Below are positions 42,438 to 51,216 of a stretch of DNA of 64,000 bases, in pieces (positions within the stretch are counted from its first letter, which is position 1; each line of letters begins with the position of its first letter). The notes under the pieces are model-generated. The model was not told the origin of the DNA. It did no database searches and worked only from the letters and a program-made list of their open reading frames with translations. Source of the DNA: Bin55 sp965205545. GTDB lineage: Bacteria; Pseudomonadota; Gammaproteobacteria; Pseudomonadales; Azotimanducaceae. The position numbers were made by a program, and so were the translations under genes. The stretch lies in assembly GCA_965205545.1 (NCBI GenBank), contig OZ242170.1, positions 2,480,001 to 2,544,000 on the forward strand, written 5' to 3'.

Positions 42438-43901
42438 CTAGTCGCTATCAGGTTTCCAAACTAGGTCGAGTTCGCGCGCAGCCTTAACTTCATCAAGGCG
42501 CTTCTTGAATTGGTGATGAGGTGCTTCGGTGAGCATCCTTGGGTCTGTTTGTGCTTCCTTGCGCATCTCCGTCATAGCTTTGACGAACTCATCAAGCTGC
42601 TCTTTGGTTTCCGTCTCTGTCGGTTCGATCAAGAAGCATTCAGGCACAAGCAAAGGAAAGTATGTGGTTGGCGCGTGAATGTCAAAGTCCAAGAGTCGCT
42701 TTGCGAAATCCATGGCACGCACGCCAAACTGCTTCGCCTCTTCGTCCAGCGTGATGAGAAACTCGTGCGTTGCCTTGCGGGTAGGATAGGCCAGCTTGAA
42801 ACCAGCTCGCTCGAGCTCTTTCGCAAGATAGTTCGCGTTAAGCGTAGCGAAATCAGCGACGCGATTCATTCCGTTGCGACCAAGCATCATTGCGTACGAC
42901 AATGCTCGGATCAAGATTCCCACGTTGCCCATGAACGCCGAGAGAGTTCCAATCGTATTGGGGATCTCTTCCTCGCCAAACCACTCGAATTGTCCATTGC
43001 GCTGACCCACAATGGGAATTGGCAGGAACGGTACTAGTCGACCGTTAACGGCCACGGGACCTGCTCCCGGTCCTCCCCCGCCATGCGGGGTGGCAAAAGT
43101 CTTGTGAAGGTTCAGGTGCAAGACATCGAACCCCATATCTCCCGGACACACCTTGCCCAAAATCGCATTGAGATTTGCACCGTCGTAGTAGAGTAGTCCG
43201 CCGGCGTCGTGGACGATTTGCGACATTTCGACAATTTGCCGTTCGAAAACAGCGCAGGTGGATGGATTCGTCAGCATGATTCCGGCCGTCTTTGGACCAA
43301 CCAGCTGTCTCAAGTGATCGAGGTCCACATCGCCGTCTGTACCTACGCGAATCTCTGTCGCTTTGTAGCCGCACATGGTCGCAGTCGCTGGATTGGTGCC
43401 ATGCGCTGCAGTGGGCACGATGATTTCGTCGCGATCCTCGTCCCCGCGACTTTGGTGATAGGCACGTATCATCAGCAGTCCGGCCAATTCGCCTTGGGCA
43501 CCTGCCATAGGAGCAAGTGAGACAGCATCCATTCCCGTCACGATTGTCAGAATCTCTTGGAGTTCGAACACACATTCGAGTGTGCCCTGGCTAACGCCGA
43601 CTGGAGTTAGCGGGTGTCTGTTGAGAAACCCTGGTTGACTAGCTGCGCGATGCGTTCCACGAGGGTTGTACTTCATCGTGCACGACCCAAGCGGATAGAA
43701 ATTCCGGTCGATGGCGAAGTTTTGATGAGAGAGGTTTGTGTAGTGGCGAATCGCTTGTAGCTCGGATACTTCCGGAAGCAGTGGAGCTGACTCGCGTAGG
43801 AATCGGGAAGGAATGTCCGCCATACTTCCCGCTTCAGGTACCTGGGCGCCAGCCGCACGGTTTGTTCGCGACCTCTCGAATATGGTTGCTTCGGACTTCA
43901 T
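42438..43901 (-). CDS. gcvPB: Glycine dehydrogenase (decarboxylating) subunit 2
   Basis: The PLP-carrying half of the two-subunit P protein of the glycine cleavage system. In 487 residues: FYPLGSCTMKYNPR, PMAGAQGELAGLL, AAHGTNPATATMCGY and the PLP lysine in HLNLHKTFATPHGGGGPG (K267). It sits 9 bp after gcvPA. Last gene of ubiH-gcvT-gcvH-gcvPA-gcvPB, read leftward. Together the subunits decarboxylate glycine and load aminomethyl on GcvH. Confidence 0.97.
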   Translation of the reverse strand: MKSEATIFERSRTNRAAGAQVPEAGSMADIPSRFLRESAPLLPEVSELQAIRHYTNLSHQNFAIDRNFYPLGSCTMKYNPRGTHRAASQPGFLNRHPLTPVGVSQGTLECVFELQEILTIVTGMDAVSLAPMAGAQGELAGLLMIRAYHQSRGDEDRDEIIVPTAAHGTNPATATMCGYKATEIRVGTDGDVDLDHLRQLVGPKTAGIMLTNPSTCAVFERQIVEMSQIVHDAGGLLYYDGANLNAILGKVCPGDMGFDVLHLNLHKTFATPHGGGGPGAGPVAVNGRLVPFLPIPIVGQRNGQFEWFGEEEIPNTIGTLSAFMGNVGILIRALSYAMMLGRNGMNRVADFATLNANYLAKELERAGFKLAYPTRKATHEFLITLDEEAKQFGVRAMDFAKRLLDFDIHAPTTYFPLLVPECFLIEPTETETKEQLDEFVKAMTEMRKEAQTDPRMLTEAPHHQFKKRLDEVKAARELDLVWKPDSD

Positions 43902-43910
43902 GCTCTATGG

Positions 43911-45257
43911 CTAGTTCAAGACTTCAAGTAGAGCTCTACAAAAGAAATCCAGTTCTTCCTGACTTCGCTTTTCGGTCGCGCACACCAAGAGCGACGACTC
44001 GAGACCGTCGAATGCCTGCCCCAGAGGGAATCCAGCTAGGATTTTGTGCTTGGTTGTCAATTCGTCAAAAACGCCTTGCGCATCGCGGTGCAAATTAATA
44101 GCGCACTCGTGGAAGTAGGATCCGTCAAACGTGGGCGAAACTAGGCCAGAAGCACATAGCTTGTCTACGACGTAGCGAGTGTTTGCGTGGCTCGCACTTG
44201 CCACGTTCTGAAGGCCGGACAATCCAATGATGGAAAGGTAAATCGTCGCGGCAGTTACAAGCAGTCCTTGATTGGTGCATATGTTTGACGTCGCCTTGGC
44301 TCGGCGAATGTGCTGCTCTCGAGCTTGAAGCGTAAGCGTATAGCCTGTAGAGCCTGCGCTGTCGGTGGTCCTGCCAACAATTCGACCGGGCATCTGCCGG
44401 ACATATTTGATTCGGGTGCACAGAAAACCGAAGGACGGCCCGCCAGAGGACATTGGCACGCCCAGTGGTTGCCCATCGCCGCAACAAATGTCTGCTCCTC
44501 CTTCGCCCCAATCCCCTGGCGGTTTGAGAACTGCGAGAGTCATGGGGTTTACCACAGCTATGAGAAGGGCTTTCTTGGATGCAGCCCAGTCGGTAATCTC
44601 GTCGACGTTCTCCAGTAGACCGAAGAAGTTTGGTTGTTGCACCACTACCGCCGCCACTTCTCCGAAATCGTCCAATCCAACTGCATGCCGACCACCAACG
44701 TGCTCGCAGTGCACAAGTTCGACACCTTGGCTGCCAACCAGAGTTCTTGCCGCCTTCAGGTAGAACGGATTGACCGCCCCACAAATGATCACTCGCTTGC
44801 TCTTGGTGTTTCGATTGCAGCGTATGGCCATGAGAATGGCCTCTGCGAGTCCGGAACCTCCGTCGTAAACGGAGGCATTGGCGACATCCATTCCCGTTAG
44901 GGAGGACATCATCGTTTGAAACTCGTAGAGGAGCTGCAGCGTTCCTTGACTGGCTTCGGCCTGATAGGGGGTGTACGGCGTCAGAAATTCGCCGCGGCTT
45001 GCCAAATCCCACACTGCTGCTGGTATGTGGTGGTCGTAGCATCCCGCCCCGATGAAGCAAGGCCCCAATTCGTCCTTGCGAGCGCGGCTCGACAAGATTC
45101 GCAGCATTTCCATTTCAGATATGCCAAGCGGAATTGCGAATAGGTCCGCTCGCTCGATCGAATCTGGAATTTCAGAGAAGAGCTCTTCCACATTTGAGAC
45201 GCCAATGCTCGCAAGCATTTCAGAAACATCGGCGCGTGTGTGTGGTATGAAAGGCAT
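43911..45257 (-). CDS. gcvPA: Glycine dehydrogenase (decarboxylating) subunit 1
   Basis: The 448-residue N-terminal-half homologue of the P protein, lacking PLP lysine. Marks: MPFIPHTRADVSEMLASIGV, IGAGCYDHHIPAAV, TPYTPYQAEASQGTLQLLYEF, NASVYDGGSGLAEA and GGPSFGFLC. E. coli and Pseudomonas have a fused P protein; here the split version occupies the same position. It lies 18 bp downstream of gcvH. Confidence 0.97.
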   Translation of the reverse strand: MPFIPHTRADVSEMLASIGVSNVEELFSEIPDSIERADLFAIPLGISEMEMLRILSSRARKDELGPCFIGAGCYDHHIPAAVWDLASRGEFLTPYTPYQAEASQGTLQLLYEFQTMMSSLTGMDVANASVYDGGSGLAEAILMAIRCNRNTKSKRVIICGAVNPFYLKAARTLVGSQGVELVHCEHVGGRHAVGLDDFGEVAAVVVQQPNFFGLLENVDEITDWAASKKALLIAVVNPMTLAVLKPPGDWGEGGADICCGDGQPLGVPMSSGGPSFGFLCTRIKYVRQMPGRIVGRTTDSAGSTGYTLTLQAREQHIRRAKATSNICTNQGLLVTAATIYLSIIGLSGLQNVASASHANTRYVVDKLCASGLVSPTFDGSYFHECAINLHRDAQGVFDELTTKHKILAGFPLGQAFDGLESSLLVCATEKRSQEELDFFCRALLEVLN

Positions 45258-45275
45258 GGTGCAGATTGCTGTGAA

Positions 45276-45677
45276 TCAGTGACCTTCGTCCTCTGACTCG
45301 CAGAACTCCACATAGCTCTCAGCCTCGAGTAGTGCGTTGAGTTCGCCTATATCGTGAGGCTGAATGACAAATATCCAACCGTCCCCATATGGATCGGTGT
45401 TTAGGAGTTCCGGTGCATTCTCCAATTCTTCATTAGCGGCAACAATGGCCCCGCTGACTGGAGCATAAATGTCCGATGCCGCCTTGACTGATTCCACAAC
45501 ACCTGCTTCTTGACTGGCGGCCACTTCAATTCCGATTTCAGGTAGTTCTACGTATACGACGTCTCCCAAAGCGTTCTGCGCGTAGTCGCTTATGCCCACT
45601 ACAACACGTTGGTCTTCGTCAATTCGTGCCCACTCATGTGTATTTGTGTACTTGACATCGGAGGGAGTGTTGGTCAT
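45276..45677 (-). CDS. gcvH: Glycine cleavage system H protein
   Basis: Lipoyl carrier that shuttles the aminomethyl group between P and T proteins. From ATG 45677 (133 residues): KYTNTHEWARI, GDVVYVELPEIG and the lipoylated lysine in VESVKAASDIYAP (K65). The ATG overlaps the gcvT stop (ATGA), fixing the start; the longer frame from 45761 runs inside gcvT. Confidence 0.97.
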   Translation of the reverse strand: MTNTPSDVKYTNTHEWARIDEDQRVVVGISDYAQNALGDVVYVELPEIGIEVAASQEAGVVESVKAASDIYAPVSGAIVAANEELENAPELLNTDPYGDGWIFVIQPHDIGELNALLEAESYVEFCESEDEGH

Positions 45678-46741
45678 TTGTGTACTTTCCTTCCTTTCCG
45701 AACAAATGGCGGTTTTACTAGCCTTGCGTCGCGATCTCGATTGCGAATACTCACAGTGCAATCGCCTGAAGCATCTCTTGGCACTCGTGCAAGGCCGACA
45801 CTGTAGCCTAATGTTGGTGAGTAGGATCCACTAGTGACTGTACCCACCCCTGCGTTAGTTTGAACTGACTGTCGAGGGCGCACAATGCCCTGTGTTAGCA
45901 CGATGCCCGTGAGTTTTTGTGTGTGGCCGTCTTTTCGTTGCTGTTCCAAAGCGGCGCGACCAACGAACTCACGACTATCGGGCTCCCAGTGAACAACCCA
46001 TGCTAGCCCGCTTTCTAGGGGTGTTGTTTCGGTGCTCATATCTTGTCCATAGAGGTTTAAACCGGCTTCGAGTCTCAGTGTGTCACGTGCGCCTAATCCG
46101 CAGGGCGCAATCCCGTCTTCCAGCAACCTCGACCAAAGCGATTCCGCAGCGGAAGAATCGCAAAGCACTTCGACGCCATCCTCGCCTGTGTAGCCGGTAC
46201 GGCCGATAAAGTAGTTTGGAAATTCGCGGCTTGTGAACGGATCCAATTGCCCAATTTCGTCGCATGACGTAATCTCGGCGACTTTGGCTACTGCCTGCGG
46301 TCCTTGGACGGCGAGAATGTTCAAGTCGTGTCTAACAGAAATAACTACATTGCCCGACGCCTGAGCCTCGATCCATTCAACGTCGCTGGGGGCCGAGCCA
46401 GCATTCAGGATTACTCGGTAATGGCCATCTCTGATGCGATAGACGATTAGGTCGTCAAGAATGCCCCCATGGTCATTGAGCATCACGGTGTATAGAGCTT
46501 TTCCGTCCTCCGCTAGTCTTGCTACGTCCCCTGCCAACAGGAACTGCAAGAATCCCATGGATTCAGCGCCAGTGAAGTCCACTGGAAGCATGTGCGAGAC
46601 GTCAAAAACTCCGGCTGTGTTGCGAACGACGTTGTGCTCCTCAATTTGCGAGCCATAGTGCAGTGGCATGTGCCAGCCCGCAAAATCTACCATCCGCGCG
46701 TTTAGCTGTTCATGCGCGTCGTGCAGCGCGGTTTTCTTCAA
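45674..46741 (-). CDS. gcvT: Glycine cleavage system T protein (aminomethyltransferase), TTG start
   Basis: Transfers the methylene group from H protein to tetrahydrofolate, releasing ammonia. With TTG at 46741 the protein begins LKKTALHDAHEQLNARMVDF, the standard GcvT opening, and is 355 residues. That TTG overlaps the stop of the upstream flavin monooxygenase gene (TTGA), as expected in a coupled operon. A longer frame from 46864 would add 41 atypical residues inside that gene. Further motifs: FDVSHM, GRTGYTGEDGVEVL, CGLGARDTLRLEAGLNLYGQD. Confidence 0.95.
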   Translation of the reverse strand: MKKTALHDAHEQLNARMVDFAGWHMPLHYGSQIEEHNVVRNTAGVFDVSHMLPVDFTGAESMGFLQFLLAGDVARLAEDGKALYTVMLNDHGGILDDLIVYRIRDGHYRVILNAGSAPSDVEWIEAQASGNVVISVRHDLNILAVQGPQAVAKVAEITSCDEIGQLDPFTSREFPNYFIGRTGYTGEDGVEVLCDSSAAESLWSRLLEDGIAPCGLGARDTLRLEAGLNLYGQDMSTETTPLESGLAWVVHWEPDSREFVGRAALEQQRKDGHTQKLTGIVLTQGIVRPRQSVQTNAGVGTVTSGSYSPTLGYSVGLARVPRDASGDCTVSIRNRDRDARLVKPPFVRKGRKVHK

Positions 46742-47904
46742 TTGGATTGTCCCAGTGGTCCCAATCCCATCGCTTCGCGCATGAGTTGGTTCTTGAGAGG
46801 CTCGGTCCGATTTATCGCGCGAACGCCAACGTTTCGCAACCATCTTGCAGTTGGCGTAGTCCACGACCAGGTGTGCAGAAAAAATGCCATCATCTGCATC
46901 ATCGCAAAGGCTTTGAGTTTGCGTTTATGAGCAAACCTTGAGAGTTCTATCTGACGCGACTGTCTGAGGTCGACCTTCGAGCAGGTAGCTGCAAGGGAAC
47001 GGGCATCCTCGAGTCCTATATTGATTCCTTGGCCTGCGAGAGGGTGTATTGTGTGTGCTGAGTCTCCTATGAGAGCAATCCACGGTTGTGGATTGAATGT
47101 GTTGGCAATGGACTGTGTGAGTGGAAACGAAATTCTCTCGTCTACTTCCAGTACCTTTCCACATACGCGCTCGCTTGCTTCCTCGAGCCTGTTGCAGAAA
47201 TCGTTTCCGTCCAATCCCAGCAGTTTCTTGCAAGTCTCTTCTGACACGCTCCAAATTACCGAGACGAACTGTTCATTGGATAGGGGAAGCAGAGCCAATA
47301 CTCCGTCGCCAAATTTTTGCCACGCAGTGCCGCCATGACCTTGTTCAATCCGGGCAACCGTAACGACTGCTGATTGGCCTAGGTCGTCCTTGTGACAGCT
47401 CGCGCCAGCTAGCTCTCTAGATTGAGAGTCTTGGCCCTCGGAGATGCACAGGAGACGACATTTGATTTCTTTTTCATTGCTGAGTTTGAGTGTCTTTTGC
47501 AATTTGTCGATTGCAACGATCTGCAAATTCTCAACAAGAGTCGCCCGTTCCAGAACGAGTGCTCTGAGTTCCTCAATCAGATGATGGTGCTCCGCTATCC
47601 AGCCTAGAACAGGAGCGCCAACAGATTGCGGATCGAACGACATGTAGCCTCCGCCGTCTCTTTCCCACACCTGCATGTGTTCAATTCCTTTGCTGAACAC
47701 ATGCTGGGACACTCCCAAGCTGTTTAGCCAATTCGCATTGGCAGGTGTAAGTGCAAGAGTCCGCAGGTCAAACCCAAGTCTGCCAATGCTGGAACTTGGT
47801 CCCGACGCCTCGATCACCAAGACCCGGTAGCCTTGAATGTGGAACGCCAGAGCCGTTGCCATTCCAATTGCGCCCGCGCCACTAACTGCTACATCAAAGT
47901 CCAT
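46738..47904 (-). CDS. UbiH/UbiI-family FAD-dependent monooxygenase
   Basis: A 388-residue flavin hydroxylase of the ubiquinone-synthesis group. It has the dinucleotide motif VSGAGAIGMATALAF at the N terminus and the second FAD motif IALIGDSAHTIHPLAGQGINIGLEDA near residue 290. In E. coli this position holds ubiH and ubiI in tandem; here one gene remains. Position and sequence suggest a ubiquinone ring hydroxylase, but which carbon it hydroxylates is not readable. It overlaps pepP by 11 bp and gcvT by 4. Confidence 0.9.
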   Translation of the reverse strand: MDFDVAVSGAGAIGMATALAFHIQGYRVLVIEASGPSSSIGRLGFDLRTLALTPANANWLNSLGVSQHVFSKGIEHMQVWERDGGGYMSFDPQSVGAPVLGWIAEHHHLIEELRALVLERATLVENLQIVAIDKLQKTLKLSNEKEIKCRLLCISEGQDSQSRELAGASCHKDDLGQSAVVTVARIEQGHGGTAWQKFGDGVLALLPLSNEQFVSVIWSVSEETCKKLLGLDGNDFCNRLEEASERVCGKVLEVDERISFPLTQSIANTFNPQPWIALIGDSAHTIHPLAGQGINIGLEDARSLAATCSKVDLRQSRQIELSRFAHKRKLKAFAMMQMMAFFLHTWSWTTPTARWLRNVGVRAINRTEPLKNQLMREAMGLGPLGQSN

Positions 47905-49204
47905 GTTCCATCAGGGATTCAATCTCGTCCACGTTCTTGGGTGCTGAAGCCGTTAGCACCTGATTTCCTTCAGGCGTGATGAGAACATCGTCCTCTATGC
48001 GTAAACCGATTCCGCGCCATTGCGGATCAACGTCTTCCATGCTCTCGTTCGAAGGTATGTAGATTCCCGGTTCTATGGTTAGAACCATACCGGGTTCTAG
48101 GACTCGTGATTTGCCATCTTCCATGTACGCTCCCGCGTCATGCACGTCAAGACCCAACCAATGGGAACATCTGTGCACCAGAAATCTACGATCATCATTC
48201 TGTTCCAGTGCTGCATCCAACGGACCATCCATGATTTCTAGGTCTATAAGTCCTTGGGTCAGAACCTGCCTAGCTGTGTCATGGGGATCGTTGAACTTTG
48301 CTCCAGGTTTCGCAGACTCGATTGCTCGCTCTTGAGCAATTAGACATAGCTCGTAGAGCTCTTTTTGCCGATCGCTGAATCGACCAGAAATAGGGAAGGT
48401 CCGCGTCACATCGGACGCGTAATGGTCAAGTTCACATCCTGCATCTATCAGCACTAGATCATTGGCATTGAGCATTGCATTGTTATCGATGTAATGCATG
48501 ATGCACGCGTTTTCTCCGCTCGCAACAATGCTTGGGTAGGCAGCATGACGAGCCCCGCCGCTCATGAACTCCGAGACCAGGGCTGCCTCCAAATGCCACT
48601 CATAGAGACCGGGTCTACAAGACTCCATCGCGCGTATGTGAGCTCCTACCGTAACGTCGGCCGCTCTCTGCATGCACTCCTGTTCATGTGGTGACTTGAC
48701 AACTCGAAGCTCGTGGAGCGAATTTGACAAGTCAACGAACTCTTGTGGAGCGTCCTTTCGTTGGGATTTCAGTTTGGAAGTGCAAGAAAAGATTCTCTGG
48801 TCGAACGAGGTATCGAATCCAAAGTGCGCGTGAATCGCTTGCCTTCCTTCAATCAGTTGCGGGAGTTGCTTGTCGATTTCGGAGACGTCGAACGCATGGT
48901 TCACGCCTAGGACCTGAGGCGCAGCTTCTACACCCAGTCGTCGCCCAGTCCACTGTTCAGCACTTGGATCGCGAGGATTGACGAAAATCGACACTTCTCC
49001 TTCTTCTCTAAGTGGAGTAAGCACCAAGAGCGCGTTGGGTTCGGCAAATCCGGAAAGGTAGAAGAAATCGCTTTCCTGTCTGAATGGATAGTGAGTGTCG
49101 CCATTTCTGCGTATTTCCTTTGCTCCGGCAATAATCGCAACGCTCTTGGGTCCGATTGCTGCCATCAGCCTATCCCTTCTTCGGGCAAACTCGAGTGTGT
49201 CCAT
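47894..49204 (-). CDS. pepP: Xaa-Pro aminopeptidase
   Basis: M24 metallopeptidase that removes N-terminal residues ahead of proline, 436 residues. An N-terminal creatinase-like domain (RQESDFFYLSGF) is followed by the pita-bread domain with metal ligands in LIDAGCELDHYASDVTRTF (Asp, Asp), VHRCSHWLGLDVHD (His), LTIEPGIY (Glu) and GLRIEDDVL (Glu). The start shares one base with the end of the UPF0149 gene upstream. Conserved ygfB-pepP-ubiH order. Confidence 0.96.
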   Translation of the reverse strand: MDTLEFARRRDRLMAAIGPKSVAIIAGAKEIRRNGDTHYPFRQESDFFYLSGFAEPNALLVLTPLREEGEVSIFVNPRDPSAEQWTGRRLGVEAAPQVLGVNHAFDVSEIDKQLPQLIEGRQAIHAHFGFDTSFDQRIFSCTSKLKSQRKDAPQEFVDLSNSLHELRVVKSPHEQECMQRAADVTVGAHIRAMESCRPGLYEWHLEAALVSEFMSGGARHAAYPSIVASGENACIMHYIDNNAMLNANDLVLIDAGCELDHYASDVTRTFPISGRFSDRQKELYELCLIAQERAIESAKPGAKFNDPHDTARQVLTQGLIDLEIMDGPLDAALEQNDDRRFLVHRCSHWLGLDVHDAGAYMEDGKSRVLEPGMVLTIEPGIYIPSNESMEDVDPQWRGIGLRIEDDVLITPEGNQVLTASAPKNVDEIESLMEHGL

Positions 49205-49722
49205 TACGTTGCAGCTCGCTTAATTTCGTCGCTCAGTGAAATTGTTGCAATTCGAACGAATTCGATGATTTCCATGAGAGAGAGTTCCATTTCGGGCGTA
49301 TTTTGCACGTTGGAGTCTATCTCGGCGATTTTGACAAAGTCCGTGAGAATTTCATCAATGTCGTCGTTTCTGGGTGGAGCAGCCTTTTCGACGCCTTCAA
49401 CAAGTGAAGCGACCCAGATTCCCAATGCTTCAGCTCGGGTTGTCAAACACTCGTCGTCGTCAGGAAGCAGAAGCTCGAAGGTCAAGTCACTGTCAGCTAA
49501 AGAGGCGCGTAGCTTTTGACACAGTTTCGTGAGGGGATCAAGCTGGCAAAGCTCGGGTCTCAAAATGTCTAACAGCTGTGGCGCACGCTCGTCATCATCT
49601 TCTGCCAATCCAACTATCACGCCCGTTGCGAGTCCGTGCAGCTCCCACTCAGGAAGCGCGATGGAGGCAAGCATTACAAGGTCTGCCACTTCGCTAGTTT
49701 GCGCGTCAGAACTCATGCTCAA
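49204..49722 (-). CDS. UPF0149 (YgfB) family protein
   Basis: A 172-residue acidic, all-helical protein of the UPF0149/YgfB family. Seen: LPEWELHGLATGVIVG near the N terminus (the LHGxLxG motif), LLPDDDECLTTRAEALGIWVASLVEG and MEIIEFVRIATISLSDEI at the end. Family members sit upstream of pepP in most gammaproteobacteria; YgfB of Pseudomonas aeruginosa has been reported to affect ampDh3 control, but the general role is unclear. It is divergent from the zapA unit with about 64 bp between. Confidence 0.92.
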   Translation of the reverse strand: MSMSSDAQTSEVADLVMLASIALPEWELHGLATGVIVGLAEDDDERAPQLLDILRPELCQLDPLTKLCQKLRASLADSDLTFELLLPDDDECLTTRAEALGIWVASLVEGVEKAAPPRNDDIDEILTDFVKIAEIDSNVQNTPEMELSLMEIIEFVRIATISLSDEIKRAAT

Positions 49723-49786
49723 TCATCAAGCGGTGCGGATTTTTTCAATAAAATGCGCTGCACTCTCTCCTGGCGTTGTATTTCTC

Positions 49787-49996
49787 ATGTCTGATGACCC
49801 TATGGCAGAACTAGAAGCCGTTGTTGAGCAACTAATCGAACGTTGCCGCAGTCTTCAGCAACAAAACCTTCGGCTAATCAAGACCCACGAACAGTGGATG
49901 GAGGAGAGACGACGACTGTTCAGCAAATTCGAGAGTGCAGAAAATTGTATTGATCAGACACTTGCAAAACTGAAGTCTGCCAAGGCGGGCAACTGA
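49787..49996 (+). CDS. Small coiled-coil protein upstream of zapA (TIGR02449-like)
   Basis: A 69-residue protein starting MSDDPMAELEAVVEQLIERC. Almost all of it is a heptad-rich helix (LQQQNLRLIKTHEQWMEERR). Its stop overlaps the zapA ATG (TGATG). A short coiled-coil gene of this type precedes zapA in many gammaproteobacteria. It may help cell division like ZapB, but this is inference. An internal ATG at 49802 is an alternative start. Confidence 0.85.
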   Translation: MSDDPMAELEAVVEQLIERCRSLQQQNLRLIKTHEQWMEERRRLFSKFESAENCIDQTLAKLKSAKAGN

Positions 49997-50301
49997 TGTC
50001 AGAGGGTTCTCCAGTCGAGGTAAATGTTCAGGTTCTTCAGCGCCAATATCGTCTACGGTGCCTACCGGAGGATGTTGAGTCCCTACAGCGATCTGCGAGG
50101 ATGCTCGATCAATACATGAGGGAAATGCGTGATTCCTTGAGCGCGGATGTCTTTAGCAATGAAAAACTTGCAATTGCGGTAGCGATAAATTTAATTGGAA
50201 ACCTTGCAAAGCAAGAAGATCGAGTGCAAGAACTCGAACTGCGCGCAGACCGTCTCAAAAATCGAATTCTCGAAAGCGCACAAGAAGTCTCTCAAGGTTG
50301 A
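49996..50301 (+). CDS. zapA: Cell division protein ZapA
   Basis: A 101-residue FtsZ-bundling protein. The N-terminal beta-rich head (PVEVNVQVLQRQYRLRCLPED) and EKLAIAVAINLIGNL, followed by the coiled-coil tail (QEDRVQELELRADRLKNRI), are typical. It is translationally coupled to the coiled-coil gene upstream. The 6S RNA gene follows about 120 bp downstream, the standard zapA-ssrS-ygfA order. Confidence 0.95.
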   Translation: MSEGSPVEVNVQVLQRQYRLRCLPEDVESLQRSARMLDQYMREMRDSLSADVFSNEKLAIAVAINLIGNLAKQEDRVQELELRADRLKNRILESAQEVSQG

Positions 50302-50406
50302 ACTCCTAGTTCGACCGAGCAGTTCAGCGATGGTCTCGGGCAATTGTGTTGCCTCATCGTTAAAGAGCGGAAGAACAGCACTAGGAGAGATTTCGTCTTT
50401 GCTACC

Positions 50407-50412
50407 TATAAT
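50407..50412 (+). promoter_or_regulatory. -10 element of the 6S RNA gene
   Basis: A perfect TATAAT lies 6-8 bp before the predicted 5' end of 6S RNA. No good TTGACA-like -35 is found 16-18 bp upstream (GGAGAG or AGGAGA there), so the promoter may depend on an activator or on another upstream contact. Confidence 0.55.
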
Positions 50413-50417
50413 TTGAT

Positions 50418-50598
50418 GTGTCTCCGGGATGTTTGCGAGTCGGTTTTCGTCCCGTACCGTTAGAAGAAACTAAGGAGACTTCGGTGAATTGTTGGTGTGC
50501 AGGCCGGATACGTCCGGAAGCCTAATGCACTTCCTGGGTCACCGCCTTGAACCACTACGGTTCAGGGTCTGACCACTCACTACATCCCGGAAATTCTC
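50418..50598 (+). ncRNA. ssrS: 6S RNA
   Basis: A roughly 180-nt RNA that binds the sigma70 RNA polymerase holoenzyme by mimicking an open promoter. The closing stem is CCGGGATG (50424-50431) with perfect partner CATCCCGG (50583-50590). Inside are the internal GTTTGCGAGTCGG segment, similar to E. coli GTTCGCAAGCGGG, a GGCCGGATACGTCCGG hairpin and the CCTTGAACC/GGTTCAGGG arm (50547-50572), which mirrors the E. coli CCTTGAACCAAGGGTTCAAGG element. Position between zapA and the 5-FCL gene is diagnostic. Ends are approximate. Confidence 0.92.
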
Positions 50599-50694
50599 CG
50601 TTGTGGGTAGCTTGCGATCAAGGGTTCTACAGACTCCAATGCACTGATACGATCCAAGCTCCGCACACAACGAGCTTGTCTTTCGTCAGAGTCA

Positions 50695-51216
50695 GTGCGC
50701 CACCATTCGACGGAGGCAACGCGCCGGCTAGTTGATCGTCTCGACTGTCGTAATCTGTCCTGTGTCGCTGGCTACTTGGCAAGCGACGGTGAGATCGATC
50801 TGTCTAAAGCGTTTGGCTGGTTCAGTCTCAAAAATGTGGATGTAGTCGTCCCCTACGTCCGCAGTGGCGAAATGAGTTTTTCTCTCTTTAAGCAGGGCCA
50901 ACGGCTTGAAGTTGGAAAGTGGGGAATTCAAGAGCCAGATCCAATCGAGGATGTCGATCTCGAATGCATTGACCTGTTTCTCGTTCCTGTCGTGGCGTTT
51001 TCCTCTCGAGGTGACAGACTGGGACGTGGGGGTGGCTACTATGATCGAACACTTTGCCAGGTGGCCAATCCCTTGATTGTCGGCATGGCCTACGCATTTC
51101 AGAAGGACGAGGGAATAGTCGCGAACACAACGGATGTACCGCTTGCCGCCGTTGTTACGGAAGAGGGGTGGCAGCTTTTTGATAATCGAGTCCAGTGTAT
51201 TTTGGGGGATCCCTGA
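50695..51216 (+). CDS. ygfA: 5-formyltetrahydrofolate cyclo-ligase (start uncertain)
   Basis: Returns 5-formyl-THF, a by-product of glycine/serine one-carbon chemistry, to the active folate pool using ATP. The conserved core is present: SDGEIDLS, VVVPYV, WGIQEPDP and LVPVVAFSSRGDRLGRGGGYYDRTL. The GTG at 50695 is the first conventional start. However, in-frame codons upstream to 50611 encode LIRSKLRTQRACLSSESVR, which is the normal N terminus of the family. No ATG, GTG or TTG precedes it, only CTG (50644), ATA (50647) or ATC (50617). The true start is therefore probably near 50644. Co-location with 6S RNA matches E. coli. Confidence 0.88.
   Translation: MRHHSTEATRRLVDRLDCRNLSCVAGYLASDGEIDLSKAFGWFSLKNVDVVVPYVRSGEMSFSLFKQGQRLEVGKWGIQEPDPIEDVDLECIDLFLVPVVAFSSRGDRLGRGGGYYDRTLCQVANPLIVGMAYAFQKDEGIVANTTDVPLAAVVTEEGWQLFDNRVQCILGDP

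Noticed and set aside
45258..46741. Glycine riboswitch controlling the gcv genes
   Set aside because: The gcv genes overlap or abut each other and the upstream ubiH-like gene; there is no leader large enough.
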